5,355 nt of DNA from an uncultured Rhodospirillales bacterium (GCA_903932545.1 CAIZGT010000050.1:1-5355), one strand, 5' to 3'; numbered from the stretch's first letter, positions 1 through 5,355 are shown. Made by a program: numbers and translations. The notes: generated by a model from the letters alone, not told the origin.

Positions 1-57
1 AGCTTTCAGGTCTACACCGATGAGTTGCTGGAATGGCCGGGCAGCGTGCTGGTTTAG
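1..57 (+). CDS. C-terminal tail of an unidentified protein (5' end outside window)
   Basis: Frame 1 is open from the first base and ends at TAG 55-57, giving 18 residues that finish in ELLEWPGSVLV. The codons are GC-ending in the same style as the neighbours, and the stop falls exactly where the convergent minus-strand gene also stops (TAA on the minus strand at 56-54). That tail-to-tail arrangement is common for two real genes and is the main reason for calling it. The fragment is too short to assign a family. It could be a chance open stretch. Confidence 0.45.
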   Translation, partial: SFQVYTDELLEWPGSVLV

Positions 58-880
58 TCGAGCGGGAAGCCCAGCGCCTTCAGCGAGGCTCGCATCGTTT
101 CACGTCCGCTAAGACCGCTAACGGTGCCAAGCCGGTCGAGCACGCGCGCAGTCCAGCCGGATTGCGGCAGGCCGGCTTCACGCTGATGCGATGTGAAACG
201 GGTTTCATAGGCGGCGATCCCCGCCGCTTCCCCTGTTGCGTTGTAGCGCTCGCGATGCAGCACCACTTCCTGCGGCAGACGCGGTCGCAGCGGCGTGGCG
301 CGTGCTGGATCGGGGTAGCCCACGGAAAGGCCGAACACCGCGAAAGATTGCGATGGCAAGTTTAGCAACGCGGCCACCTTCTCCGGCTGATTGCGCATGT
401 TGCCGAGATAGCACACGCCAAGCCCCAGCGACTCCGCTGCAACCGCCGCATTTTGGGAAGCCAGTGCGGCATCGATCATCGCGGTGATCGCAACCTCGGT
501 GTATGGCAGCGCCGCCATCTCGCGGCCCGCCGCCACACCGATCCGTTCTGCGCGCGACAGATCGGCGATCCAGGCCAGCAGCAACGGCGCATCGTTCACC
601 TGCCGTTGACCGCCAGCCCAATCAGCGATTTTGGCCCGCGTGTCGGGGTCCGTAATGCCACCACCGACCATGTTTGCATGTTCGATGACGTTGACGCTGA
701 TTGTGCCGCGGCAATCAGCGTCTCCAATGTGCCATCCGGCAGCGCCTCACTGGTGAAATGGCGCACCGAGCGGTGGGCGAGCATCACCGCCAGCGTGTCG
801 TTCCAGTTCGAGCCTTGCACGCCGAAGCGGGAGAGGGTGGCACCATACCGCGCCGAGATCGCCTGTGCCGCTTCGGTCAT
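54..880 (-). pseudogene. NfsA-like nitroreductase-family flavoprotein, interrupted by a one-base frameshift
   Basis: FMN-dependent nitroreductases use NAD(P)H to reduce nitroaromatics, quinones or flavins in the cytoplasm. The N-terminal part (880 down to about 656, 75 residues) has HRSVR at residues 36-40 and the FMN-site stretch STSSNMQTWSVVA (63-75). The family continuation (ITDPDTRAKIADW, then GQRQV, WIADLSR, LGLGVCYLGN and GYPDP) lies in another frame from 656 to the TAA at 56-54. Adding one base in the GCATTA around 658-653 (GCAATT) joins the two into a continuous protein of about 275 residues, with no missing or repeated motif. In the sequence as given, the first frame runs on with out-of-frame residues to about 94 codons, and the second could start only at an internal ATG at 671. 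The start at 880 follows CAGGAG (895-890) at 9 bases. It lies 15 bases after the stop of the upstream dehydrogenase, so the two probably share a transcript. The family call is secure. Whether the break is natural or a sequencing error is open. Confidence 0.85.
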
Positions 881-895
881 GCTGATACGCTCCTG

Positions 896-1774
896 TTAAC
901 GCTTCATCGCGGTCATCGTCTCAAGCACCGCGCAAACGGCGGCGGTGTCCTCCAAGCCGTGGCCTTGGGCTTGTGCTGCGGCATAAATCGGGATGGTGGC
1001 AGAGAAGGTGGGGGTCGGCACGCCCAGTGCTGTGGCGAAATGGCCGATCACGTCCATGTCCTTCTGCCAAATATCAATCTTCATCGTCGCAGGCAGATAC
1101 TCATTGCGTGCCATCATCGGCGCGCGCAATTCCCAAATGCGCGAGGTGCCAGCACCACCGGCGATCAAACTGGAAATTTGCTCCGGATCAAGCCCGGCTT
1201 TCATGCCGAGCACCATCGCCTCAGCCGTGGCCACGTTGTGGATGGCAACCAGCAAATTCGCCACATACTTCATTTTGGTGCCGTTGCCGAACGTGCCGAC
1301 ATTGTGCACCGCGCGGGTGAAGGCGGCGTAGCATTGGCGCAGCGCCTCAATCGTGTCATGATCACCGCTGGCGTATATCACCAAGTCTTTCGCCGCCGCC
1401 TGCGACCCGGTGCCGCTGATCGGGCAATCCAGTGGCTCATGCCCGGCAGCCTTGAGCGTGTCGTGAAAGAACATCTTGTCGGCAAGCGCCAGCGTGCTGG
1501 CCTCAATCACCACGCGGCGCGTGGTGCCGGAGGCAGCAATCTCCTGCGCCACAGCCGCACAGGCCTTGGGCGAGGGCAGGGAAGTCATGATCGTCTCGGT
1601 GGACTTCACAAGTTCCGTCACCGACGCGCAAGGCTTGATGCCGATGGCCGCGAGTTCGGCAAGTCGCTCGAATGAGGTGTCGTAGCCGAACACCATCCAA
1701 CCCGCCTCCACCAAATTGCGCGCCATCGCACCGCCCATGATGCCCAAACCGATAATGCCGATGGATGCGGACAT
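896..1774 (-). CDS. beta-hydroxyacid dehydrogenase (3-hydroxyisobutyrate dehydrogenase family), probably NAD-dependent
   Basis: This is a cytoplasmic oxidoreductase of 292 residues, the usual family size. These enzymes interconvert a beta- or other short hydroxy acid and the matching semialdehyde or keto acid. The N-terminal Rossmann motif GIIGLGIMGGAMARNL spans residues 6-21. Strand beta-2 ends in GYDTS with Asp32, the acidic position typical of NAD preference. The substrate loop is DCPISGTGSQAAAKDL (116-131), with Ser120 where the family carries its conserved serine. The catalytic signature GNGTKMKYVANLL (163-175) carries Lys169 and Asn173, the K/N+4 spacing known from GLYR-type members. 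Lys238-Asp239 near IWQKD fits the later conserved Lys-Asp. The start at 1774 is chosen because AGAGGGGG (1787-1780) sits 5 bases upstream. A longer open frame reaching 2380 runs antisense through the divergent paralogue and is rejected. The gene leads a unit with the nitroreductase. The exact substrate is unknown; LtnD-, GarR- or HIBADH-like roles are all possible. Confidence 0.92.
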   Translation of the reverse strand: MSASIGIIGLGIMGGAMARNLVEAGWMVFGYDTSFERLAELAAIGIKPCASVTELVKSTETIMTSLPSPKACAAVAQEIAASGTTRRVVIEASTLALADKMFFHDTLKAAGHEPLDCPISGTGSQAAAKDLVIYASGDHDTIEALRQCYAAFTRAVHNVGTFGNGTKMKYVANLLVAIHNVATAEAMVLGMKAGLDPEQISSLIAGGAGTSRIWELRAPMMARNEYLPATMKIDIWQKDMDVIGHFATALGVPTPTFSATIPIYAAAQAQGHGLEDTAAVCAVLETMTAMKR

Positions 1775-1794
1775 GATTTCCCCCTCTGGTTTTT

Positions 1795-1813
1795 TATCGA
1801 TTGATAGCATATC
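1795..1813. promoter_or_regulatory. clustered TATC/GATA half-sites in the divergent intergenic region, possible operator
   Basis: TATC (1795-1798), GATA (1803-1806) and TATC (1810-1813) alternate in orientation with 4- and 3-base spacers, giving two short overlapping inverted repeats. They overlap the proposed minus-strand -10 box and lie between two divergent genes, where a shared regulator would bind. The repeats are short and AT-rich, so chance is a real alternative. No regulator gene is present in the window. Confidence 0.25.
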
Positions 1814-1834
1814 GTCAGGCGAGCGGCGCCACAA
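1806..1834 (-). promoter_or_regulatory. candidate sigma-70-type promoter of the minus-strand dehydrogenase/nitroreductase unit
   Basis: Read on the minus strand, TTGTGG (1834-1829) and TATGCT (1811-1806) are separated by 17 bases. They match the TTGACA and TATAAT consensus at 3/6 and 4/6. Transcription would begin near 1800, leaving a leader of roughly 25 bases with the Shine-Dalgarno before ATG 1774. Position and spacing are good but the boxes are weak, so this is a suggestion. No comparably convincing plus-strand promoter was found for the gene at 1860. Confidence 0.3.
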
Positions 1835-1859
1835 GACGGCCGATTTCGGGGAGAATTCA

Positions 1860-2747
1860 ATGCAGATCAGCATAATCGGGCTCGGCAAAATGGGCGGCGC
1901 GATAGCGTTGCGCCTGATCGAATGCGGGCATGAACTCACTGTCTGGAACCGCTCCGCCGACAAAGCCGCCCCGATTGTCGCCGCCGGTGCCACGCTCGCC
2001 GCGACCGCCGCGGATGCGGTCGCGGCGAGTGAGATCACCCTCATTTCATTGTTCGATGCCGATGTGCTGACAGCCGTTTTCCATGCGGAGCACGGCATTT
2101 TGGCCACCGATCTGCACGGCAAGCTGATCGTGGAAATGAGCACCGTCCGCCCGCATGTGGAAAAGGCGCTTGCAGCCGAGGTTGCCGCGAAAGGCGGGGC
2201 AATGATCGATTGCCCGGTGGGCGGCACCACTGGCCCTGCGCGCAATGGGAAATTGTTGGGCCTAGCCGGTGGCGCTGCGGGGGATGTGGCGCGCGCGATG
2301 CCGGTGCTTGAACAACTCTGCCGCCGAATCGAGCATATCGGACCGATTGGCAGCGGTGCGGCGATGAAACTCGCGATCAATCTGCCACTCGCGGTCTATT
2401 GGCAGGCAATGGGCGAATCGATGGCACTCATTCGTGATCTGGGGCGCGATCCGGCTTGGCTCATCGACGTCTTTTGCGACACCACTGGTGCCAACAACGG
2501 CTTGAAGAATCGCGGTGCCGCCGTTGCCGCGGCACTGGCCGGTGGTGACGGCGGGATGGCCACGTTTGATCTTGGCGGGATCGCCAAAGACCTCGGGCTG
2601 ATGGTGGAGGAGGCGCACGCAAAAGGCTTCGATCTGCCTGTGGCTGCCCGCGCCAAGGACATCTATGAACAGGCCGTGGCTGATGGCCATGCCACCAAAG
2701 ACACATGTTGGGTCCCCAGCTATTGGGCCGCAAAAGGAGATAAGTGA
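1860..2747 (+). CDS. NAD(P)-dependent beta-hydroxyacid dehydrogenase / 6-phosphogluconate dehydrogenase-like NAD-binding family, NADP-type loop
   Basis: A 295-residue cytoplasmic oxidoreductase of the same superfamily as the divergent gene, but clearly a different subfamily. The Rossmann motif ISIIGLGKMGGAIALRL covers residues 3-19. The beta-2 end reads TVWNRSADK with Asn30-Arg31, the loop usually linked to NADP binding. The substrate loop is DCPVGGTTGPARNGKLLGL (117-135), with Gly121 where most family members have Ser. The catalytic segment GSGAAMKLAINLPL (164-177) holds Lys170 and Asn174, and IAKDLGLM (241-248) holds the later conserved Lys-Asp. ATG 1860 is preceded by GGGGAG 8 bases upstream. 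The in-frame ATG at 1716 would run into the divergent gene and is not used. The stop TGA (2745-2747) overlaps the next start by one base, so the two are probably co-translated. Substrate unknown; a GLYR-like aldehyde or keto-acid reductase or a hydroxy-acid dehydrogenase are both compatible. Confidence 0.92.
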   Translation: MQISIIGLGKMGGAIALRLIECGHELTVWNRSADKAAPIVAAGATLAATAADAVAASEITLISLFDADVLTAVFHAEHGILATDLHGKLIVEMSTVRPHVEKALAAEVAAKGGAMIDCPVGGTTGPARNGKLLGLAGGAAGDVARAMPVLEQLCRRIEHIGPIGSGAAMKLAINLPLAVYWQAMGESMALIRDLGRDPAWLIDVFCDTTGANNGLKNRGAAVAAALAGGDGGMATFDLGGIAKDLGLMVEEAHAKGFDLPVAARAKDIYEQAVADGHATKDTCWVPSYWAAKGDK

Positions 2748-2749
2748 TG
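2735..2749 (+). promoter_or_regulatory. ribosome binding site and TGATG stop/start coupling
   Basis: AGGAGA (2735-2740) lies inside the last codons of the dehydrogenase and 6 bases before ATG 2747. The A of that ATG is the last base of the TGA stop. A GTG at 2744 is in the same frame but would be only 3 bases from the Shine-Dalgarno, so ATG 2747 is preferred. The arrangement implies translational coupling of the two genes. Confidence 0.75.
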
Positions 2750-3187
2750 TCGCCAACCAAACTGACCGCCGAACTGTGTGAAACGATTGCCGACGTGGCG
2801 CTCGCCGAGGGCCGCAAGCGCAACCTCGCCCCGCTGGTGGTGGCGGTGTTGGATGCGGGCGGGCATCTGATGAACTTCAAACGCGAAGACAAAGCCGGAA
2901 TTCTCCGGTTTGACATTGCATTCGGCAAAGCTTGGGGTTCGATTGGCATGGGCTTCGGCTCGCGCGAATTCCTCGCCCGCACCCAGTTGAACGCAGCCTT
3001 TGTCGGCGCGCTGGCTGCTGCCAGCGGTGGTCGCGTTATTCCTGTTCCGGGCGGCGTGCTGATCAAGACTGCACAGGGCGACCTGCTCGGTGCTGTTGGG
3101 ATCTCCGGCGACACCTCCGATCAGGATGAAGCCTGCTGCATAGCGGGCATCGAAGCGGCGGGCCTCGTCGCCCAAGTTGCCATGTAG
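2747..3187 (+). CDS. GlcG/HbpS-family (DUF336) small protein
   Basis: The 146-residue product matches the single-domain GlcG/HbpS/PduO-C-like family in size and pattern. It has VVAVLDAGGHLMNFKREDKA at residues 31-50, a central helix region with FGKAWGSIGMGFGSREFL (59-76), PGGVLIKTAQGDLLGAVGISG (101-121), and the closing SDQDEACCIAGIEAAGL (124-140). Relatives include GlcG of the glycolate operon, whose function is not firmly known, the haem-binding HbpS of Streptomyces, and the C-terminal domain of PduO. No signal peptide or membrane segment is visible, so it is probably cytoplasmic. It is coupled to the preceding dehydrogenase by a one-base overlap, which suggests an accessory role in the same pathway. 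Members of this family often sit beside hydroxy-acid and small-molecule oxidation genes. Ligand binding (haem or other) cannot be judged from sequence alone. Confidence 0.9.
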   Translation: MSPTKLTAELCETIADVALAEGRKRNLAPLVVAVLDAGGHLMNFKREDKAGILRFDIAFGKAWGSIGMGFGSREFLARTQLNAAFVGALAAASGGRVIPVPGGVLIKTAQGDLLGAVGISGDTSDQDEACCIAGIEAAGLVAQVAM

Positions 3188-3196
3188 CTCAGCACT

Positions 3197-3228
3197 TAGG
3201 GTGCAATTACACGTGGACTTGCACCCTA
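3197..3228. repeat. 32-base near-perfect dyad centred on CACGTG (operator or transcription end)
   Basis: TAGGGTGCAA (3197-3206) and TTGCACCCTA (3219-3228) are exact reverse complements. The 12 bases between them are themselves centred on the palindrome CACGTG (3210-3215), so 14 of 16 positions pair about one common centre at 3212/3213. It begins 10 bases after the GlcG-like stop codon. As RNA it could fold into a strong hairpin and end the upstream transcript, but no T-run follows, so it is not a classical intrinsic terminator. As DNA it is the shape of a dimeric regulator site upstream of the monooxygenase gene. Confidence 0.6.
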
Positions 3229-3334
3229 CTGCCACCCCGGCTACCATTAACCAAATTGATACCAAACAGCAGAACACATTATGTGCGAACCTGTTTATCG
3301 TTTGCTAAATCGGGTGTCTGTAATAAATAAAATT

Positions 3335-3345
3335 GGGGGGCTTCG
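3335..3345 (+). promoter_or_regulatory. ribosome binding site of the monooxygenase gene (G-run type)
   Basis: Six consecutive G residues (3335-3340) precede ATG 3346 by 5 bases and are the only plausible Shine-Dalgarno. The stretch upstream (3241-3334) is noticeably AT-richer than the genes, as expected of a promoter region. TTGATA (3256-3261) could be a -35 box, but no good -10 partner follows at 16-18 bases, so no promoter is called. Confidence 0.5.
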
Positions 3346-4458
3346 ATGAATCTCGGCTTCTTCACCATGCCGATCCATCCGATCGACAAAGATTGGCGGC
3401 AGTGTCTGCATGAAGATCGTGAGGCCTTCATCCTGGCGGATGAACTTGGCTTCACCGAGGCCTATTGCGGTGAGCACACCACAGACAAGGCTGAGAACAT
3501 CGCCTCATGCGTGGTCTTCCTGGCCTCCCTGGTCGGCCGCATCAAAAACATGCGCCTCGGCACCGGCACGGTGAACATGCCCAATTCGCACCCGGCACGC
3601 ATCGCGGCTGAGGTGGCGATGCTGGATCATTTGCTCGACGGTAAGTTCAATTTCGGCATCTCGCCCGGCGGACTGCCGTCTGATTCCGAAGTGTTCGGCA
3701 CCATCGATCAGAACAAGAACGAGATGTTCGTCGAGTGTATCGAGCAAGTTCTGGAAATCTGGCGCTCCGAGCCGCCCTACAACATCAAAGGCAAATACTG
3801 GAATATCAGCACTGAGCGCACGATGCTCGCCGATATTGGCCAGGGCGTGATGCCAAAGCCGTTGCAACTGCCGCATCCGCCGATTATCGGCACCGTGGTG
3901 GCACCCTTCTCCAAAGGCGTCACACTCGCAGCCAAGCGTGGCTGGGACCCGATTTCGGCCAACTTTCTGTTGCCGCAATGGGTGGCCTCGCATTGGCCGA
4001 TGTATGCGGATGGTTGTGTGCAGGGCAATCGCCCAGCATTGCGCGCCAATTGGCGCGTCGCCAAAAGCGTGTTCATCGCTGATGATGAGGCGACAGCGAA
4101 GGAATACGCCACCGGCCCGAACAGCCCGTATCGTTTCTATTTCAACCAACTCGTCACCAAAATGAAGAAGGCCGGTCGTTCCGAATTGTTCAAGCGCGAT
4201 CGCGCCGAGCCGGACGACGCGGTCACCACCGATCGTGCGCTTGAAGATTGCGTCATCTACGGCACGCCGTCGCAGGTGGTGGACAAGCTCGAAGCCTTCC
4301 GTGAGCAGGTCGGCGATTTCGGCACTTTGCTCTACGCCGGGCACGACTGGGCCGATGTGGCGCTGGCGCGGCGTTCGATGGTGCTGTTGGCCGAGCAGGT
4401 CAATCCGCGCCTGAGCGCGTTGCGTGAAGAACCGCAAGTCGCGCAGGCGGCAGAATAA
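3346..4458 (+). CDS. luciferase-like (LLM class) flavin-dependent monooxygenase
   Basis: The 370-residue protein belongs to the bacterial luciferase-like TIM-barrel family, which uses reduced flavin and O2 (or F420 in other branches) to oxygenate small organic substrates. It opens with MNLGFFTMPIHP, the usual first strand. ILADELGFTEAYCGEHTTD (29-47) matches the conserved helix-strand and EH motif. LGTGTVNMPNSHPARIAAE (71-89), AMLDHLLDGKFNFGISPGG (91-109) and the region leading to VFGT (116-119) are the characteristic flavin-pocket segments. PHPPIIGTV (176-184) and LAAKRGWDPIS (194-204) form the later barrel, and VIYGTPSQVVDKLEAFRE (303-320) is the typical C-terminal segment. The length and the Asp-Trp-containing N-terminus resemble limonene-monooxygenase-type members, but the substrate cannot be assigned. 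No dedicated flavin reductase is in the window. The gene has its own 158-base leader and a hairpin after its stop, so it may be a single-gene transcript. Confidence 0.93.
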   Translation: MNLGFFTMPIHPIDKDWRQCLHEDREAFILADELGFTEAYCGEHTTDKAENIASCVVFLASLVGRIKNMRLGTGTVNMPNSHPARIAAEVAMLDHLLDGKFNFGISPGGLPSDSEVFGTIDQNKNEMFVECIEQVLEIWRSEPPYNIKGKYWNISTERTMLADIGQGVMPKPLQLPHPPIIGTVVAPFSKGVTLAAKRGWDPISANFLLPQWVASHWPMYADGCVQGNRPALRANWRVAKSVFIADDEATAKEYATGPNSPYRFYFNQLVTKMKKAGRSELFKRDRAEPDDAVTTDRALEDCVIYGTPSQVVDKLEAFREQVGDFGTLLYAGHDWADVALARRSMVLLAEQVNPRLSALREEPQVAQAAE

Positions 4459-4465
4459 AACATCC

Positions 4466-4510
4466 CATCAGGATGCGGCGGCCTTGCGGGAAGGCTGGCG
4501 CATCCTGGTG
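4466..4510 (+). terminator. strong two-tier hairpin after the monooxygenase gene, likely terminator
   Basis: CAGGATGCG (4469-4477) pairs exactly with CGCATCCTG (4499-4507), and the outer stem extends 3 more pairs, one of them G-U. Inside, GCCTT (4481-4485) pairs with AAGGC (4491-4495) around a 5-base loop, with symmetric 3-base internal bulges between the two stems. It starts 8 bases after the TAA, and the 3' side runs into T/G-rich sequence (4509-4520) without a pure T-tract. Likely a transcription end, less likely a RNA-stabilising 3' hairpin for the upstream message. Confidence 0.65.
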
Positions 4511-4592
4511 TGGTTTGGTTAAGTGGCCAAGCAATCCGGCACAGACCGGGGTGTTACGTAATCAGTCGCTGCCAAGAGCGAATTAAAAACCT

Positions 4593-4599
4593 GGGGAGG
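4593..4599 (+). promoter_or_regulatory. ribosome binding site of the ABC binding-protein gene
   Basis: GGGGAGG lies 9 bases before ATG 4609 and fixes that start, which also puts the twin-arginine signal at the very N-terminus. The bases between the hairpin and this site (4511-4592) contain the 8-base palindrome TTACGTAA (4554-4561). No convincing -35/-10 pair was found there. Confidence 0.7.
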
Positions 4600-4608
4600 C
4601 GTTCAAAT

Positions 4609-5355
4609 ATGAAGCTCACTCGTCGCGCTGTTTTTCAGACCAGCATGGGCGCTGCGGCAATTGCGCTTACCGGCCAAAGCGCTCGCGCTGATGAGCCGCT
4701 GCGCATCGGTTTTTTGACCGTCAAAACTGGCCCGCTCGCCGCTGGTGGCATTCAGATGGAGCAGGGCATGTTGACCTGGCTTAAGCTGAACAATAACAAG
4801 ATCGGCGGCCGTGAGGTTGAGCTCATCGTGGCGGACACCGCGGGCAATCCTGCCTCGGCGCGCACCAAGACGACTGAACTGGTCGAGCGCAACAAGGTGC
4901 ATCTCATTATCGGCCCGCTCGCCGCATTCGAAGCGCTTGCGGTGGGTGATTATCTTGAGGCTCAGCACATGCCTGACATGGGGCTGGCTGGGTTCGAAGA
5001 AGCAACCCAAAAGGGAGCAGCGAAGTATTTCGCCCGTGCGACCTCAACCGCCGGGCAATGCGCACAGCCGCTGGCAGCTTATTGCTATACCGACCTAAAA
5101 ATGCGTCGCATGGCAGTGATTGCCGATGATTTTGCCTATGGCCATCAGCAGACCAGTGCTTTCCTGCGCGTGTTTGAGGACATGGGCGGCAAGATCGTGC
5201 AGAAAATTCTGCCGCCGCTGAATGCTCCGGATTACGGCACCTATATCTCGTCGATCAAAAACAATCTCGACGGGATTTATATGGCCTTCGCCGGCTCAAA
5301 CGGCTTCCGCTTCACCAAGGCGTTCTTCGAATACGGCATGGGAGGCAAAATCCCG
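4609..5355 (+). CDS. ABC transporter substrate-binding protein, branched-chain amino acid (LivJ-like) type, 3' end beyond window
   Basis: The 249 visible residues form a type 1 periplasmic-binding protein of the Peripla_BP_6/LivJ class. Such proteins capture amino acids, aromatic acids, urea, amides or other small organics for import. The N-terminus MKLTRRAVFQ with a following small-hydrophobic stretch (residues 11-22) is a Tat-type signal, with likely cleavage after ARA (25-27). The mature domain opens with LRIGFLTVKTGPLAAGG (31-47), then IGGREVELIVADTAGNPA (65-82), the hinge segment VHLIIGPLAAFEALAV (97-112), RMAVIADDFAYGHQQTSAF (167-185) and PDYGTYISSIK (207-217). Full-length relatives run to about 380-420 residues, so roughly the last third is missing. 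The frame remains open to the window end. Membrane and ATPase partners would be expected downstream. The ligand cannot be inferred; the oxidative enzymes upstream suggest an organic acid or related compound. Confidence 0.92.
   Translation, partial: MKLTRRAVFQTSMGAAAIALTGQSARADEPLRIGFLTVKTGPLAAGGIQMEQGMLTWLKLNNNKIGGREVELIVADTAGNPASARTKTTELVERNKVHLIIGPLAAFEALAVGDYLEAQHMPDMGLAGFEEATQKGAAKYFARATSTAGQCAQPLAAYCYTDLKMRRMAVIADDFAYGHQQTSAFLRVFEDMGGKIVQKILPPLNAPDYGTYISSIKNNLDGIYMAFAGSNGFRFTKAFFEYGMGGKIP

Noticed and set aside
701..1675. 324-residue plus-strand open frame opposite the minus-strand dehydrogenase and nitroreductase
   Set aside because: Arg/His/Gly-rich low-complexity product typical of antisense GC-rich codons, with no family pattern.
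1840..1849. CCGA-TT-TCGG mini-hairpin just before the Shine-Dalgarno at 1860
   Set aside because: Four-base stem with a two-base loop is too weak to claim a regulatory RNA structure.
1716..1859. Upstream in-frame ATG for the plus-strand dehydrogenase
   Set aside because: It would overlap the divergent gene's coding start and add residues before the usual N-terminal Rossmann strand; ATG 1860 has its own Shine-Dalgarno.
1775..2380. Minus-strand frame continuing upstream of the dehydrogenase start to 2380, for a 494-residue protein
   Set aside because: The extra residues are Ala/Ser/Pro-rich without family motifs, lie antisense to the well-supported gene at 1860-2747, and the ATG at 1774 has a strong Shine-Dalgarno directly before the Rossmann motif.
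2262..3277. Several minus-strand frames opposite the second dehydrogenase and the GlcG-like gene
   Set aside because: They mirror well-supported plus-strand genes and show no motifs of their own.
3505..4437. 310-residue minus-strand open frame opposite the monooxygenase gene
   Set aside because: It is an antisense shadow. The plus strand encodes a complete luciferase-like protein with all its motifs, and the minus product shows no recognisable domain.
4554..4561. TTACGTAA palindrome upstream of the ABC receptor gene
   Set aside because: Only 8 bases, no extension of symmetry and no second copy seen nearby; not enough to call an operator.

Overview
The window looks like chromosome from a fairly GC-rich, Gram-negative bacterium, most likely an alphaproteobacterium. 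This rests on the GC-rich third codon positions, Shine-Dalgarno-led tightly packed genes, and a twin-arginine-exported, LivJ-like binding protein of a kind abundant in Alpha- and Betaproteobacteria. The lineage is an inference from style. There is no rRNA, tRNA, mobile element or CRISPR array.

Layout. Bases 1-57 are the last 18 codons of an unrecognised plus-strand gene. Its stop codon overlaps the stop of a convergent minus-strand unit. That unit reads, in its own direction, a beta-hydroxyacid dehydrogenase (1774 to 896) and then, 15 bases on, an NfsA/nitroreductase-type flavoprotein (880 to 54). The flavoprotein is split by a one-base frameshift near 656-658. An 85-base divergent promoter region (1775-1859) separates this unit from a plus-strand unit. 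The plus-strand unit is a second, distinct beta-hydroxyacid dehydrogenase (1860-2747) and a GlcG/HbpS-type (DUF336) small protein (2747-3187), joined by a one-base stop/start overlap. After a 158-base gap holding a long DNA dyad comes a luciferase-like flavin-dependent monooxygenase (3346-4458). A 150-base gap with a strong hairpin follows, then a branched-chain-amino-acid-type ABC substrate-binding protein with a Tat signal (4609 to beyond the window end). No gene-free stretch exceeds 300 bases.

How they may work together. Every recognisable product is a redox enzyme, a small GlcG-type accessory protein or an uptake receptor. The set fits a catabolic locus in which a small organic molecule is captured in the periplasm, imported, oxygenated by the flavin monooxygenase, and its hydroxy-acid products oxidised (or aldehyde/keto products reduced) by two dehydrogenases. 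Their nucleotide-binding loops suggest different cofactors: an aspartate after beta-2 (NAD-like) in the minus-strand enzyme and Asn-Arg (NADP-like) in the plus-strand enzyme. The substrate cannot be read from the sequence. I see a plausible uncharacterised catabolic cluster, but no clear sign of a wholly new kind of system.
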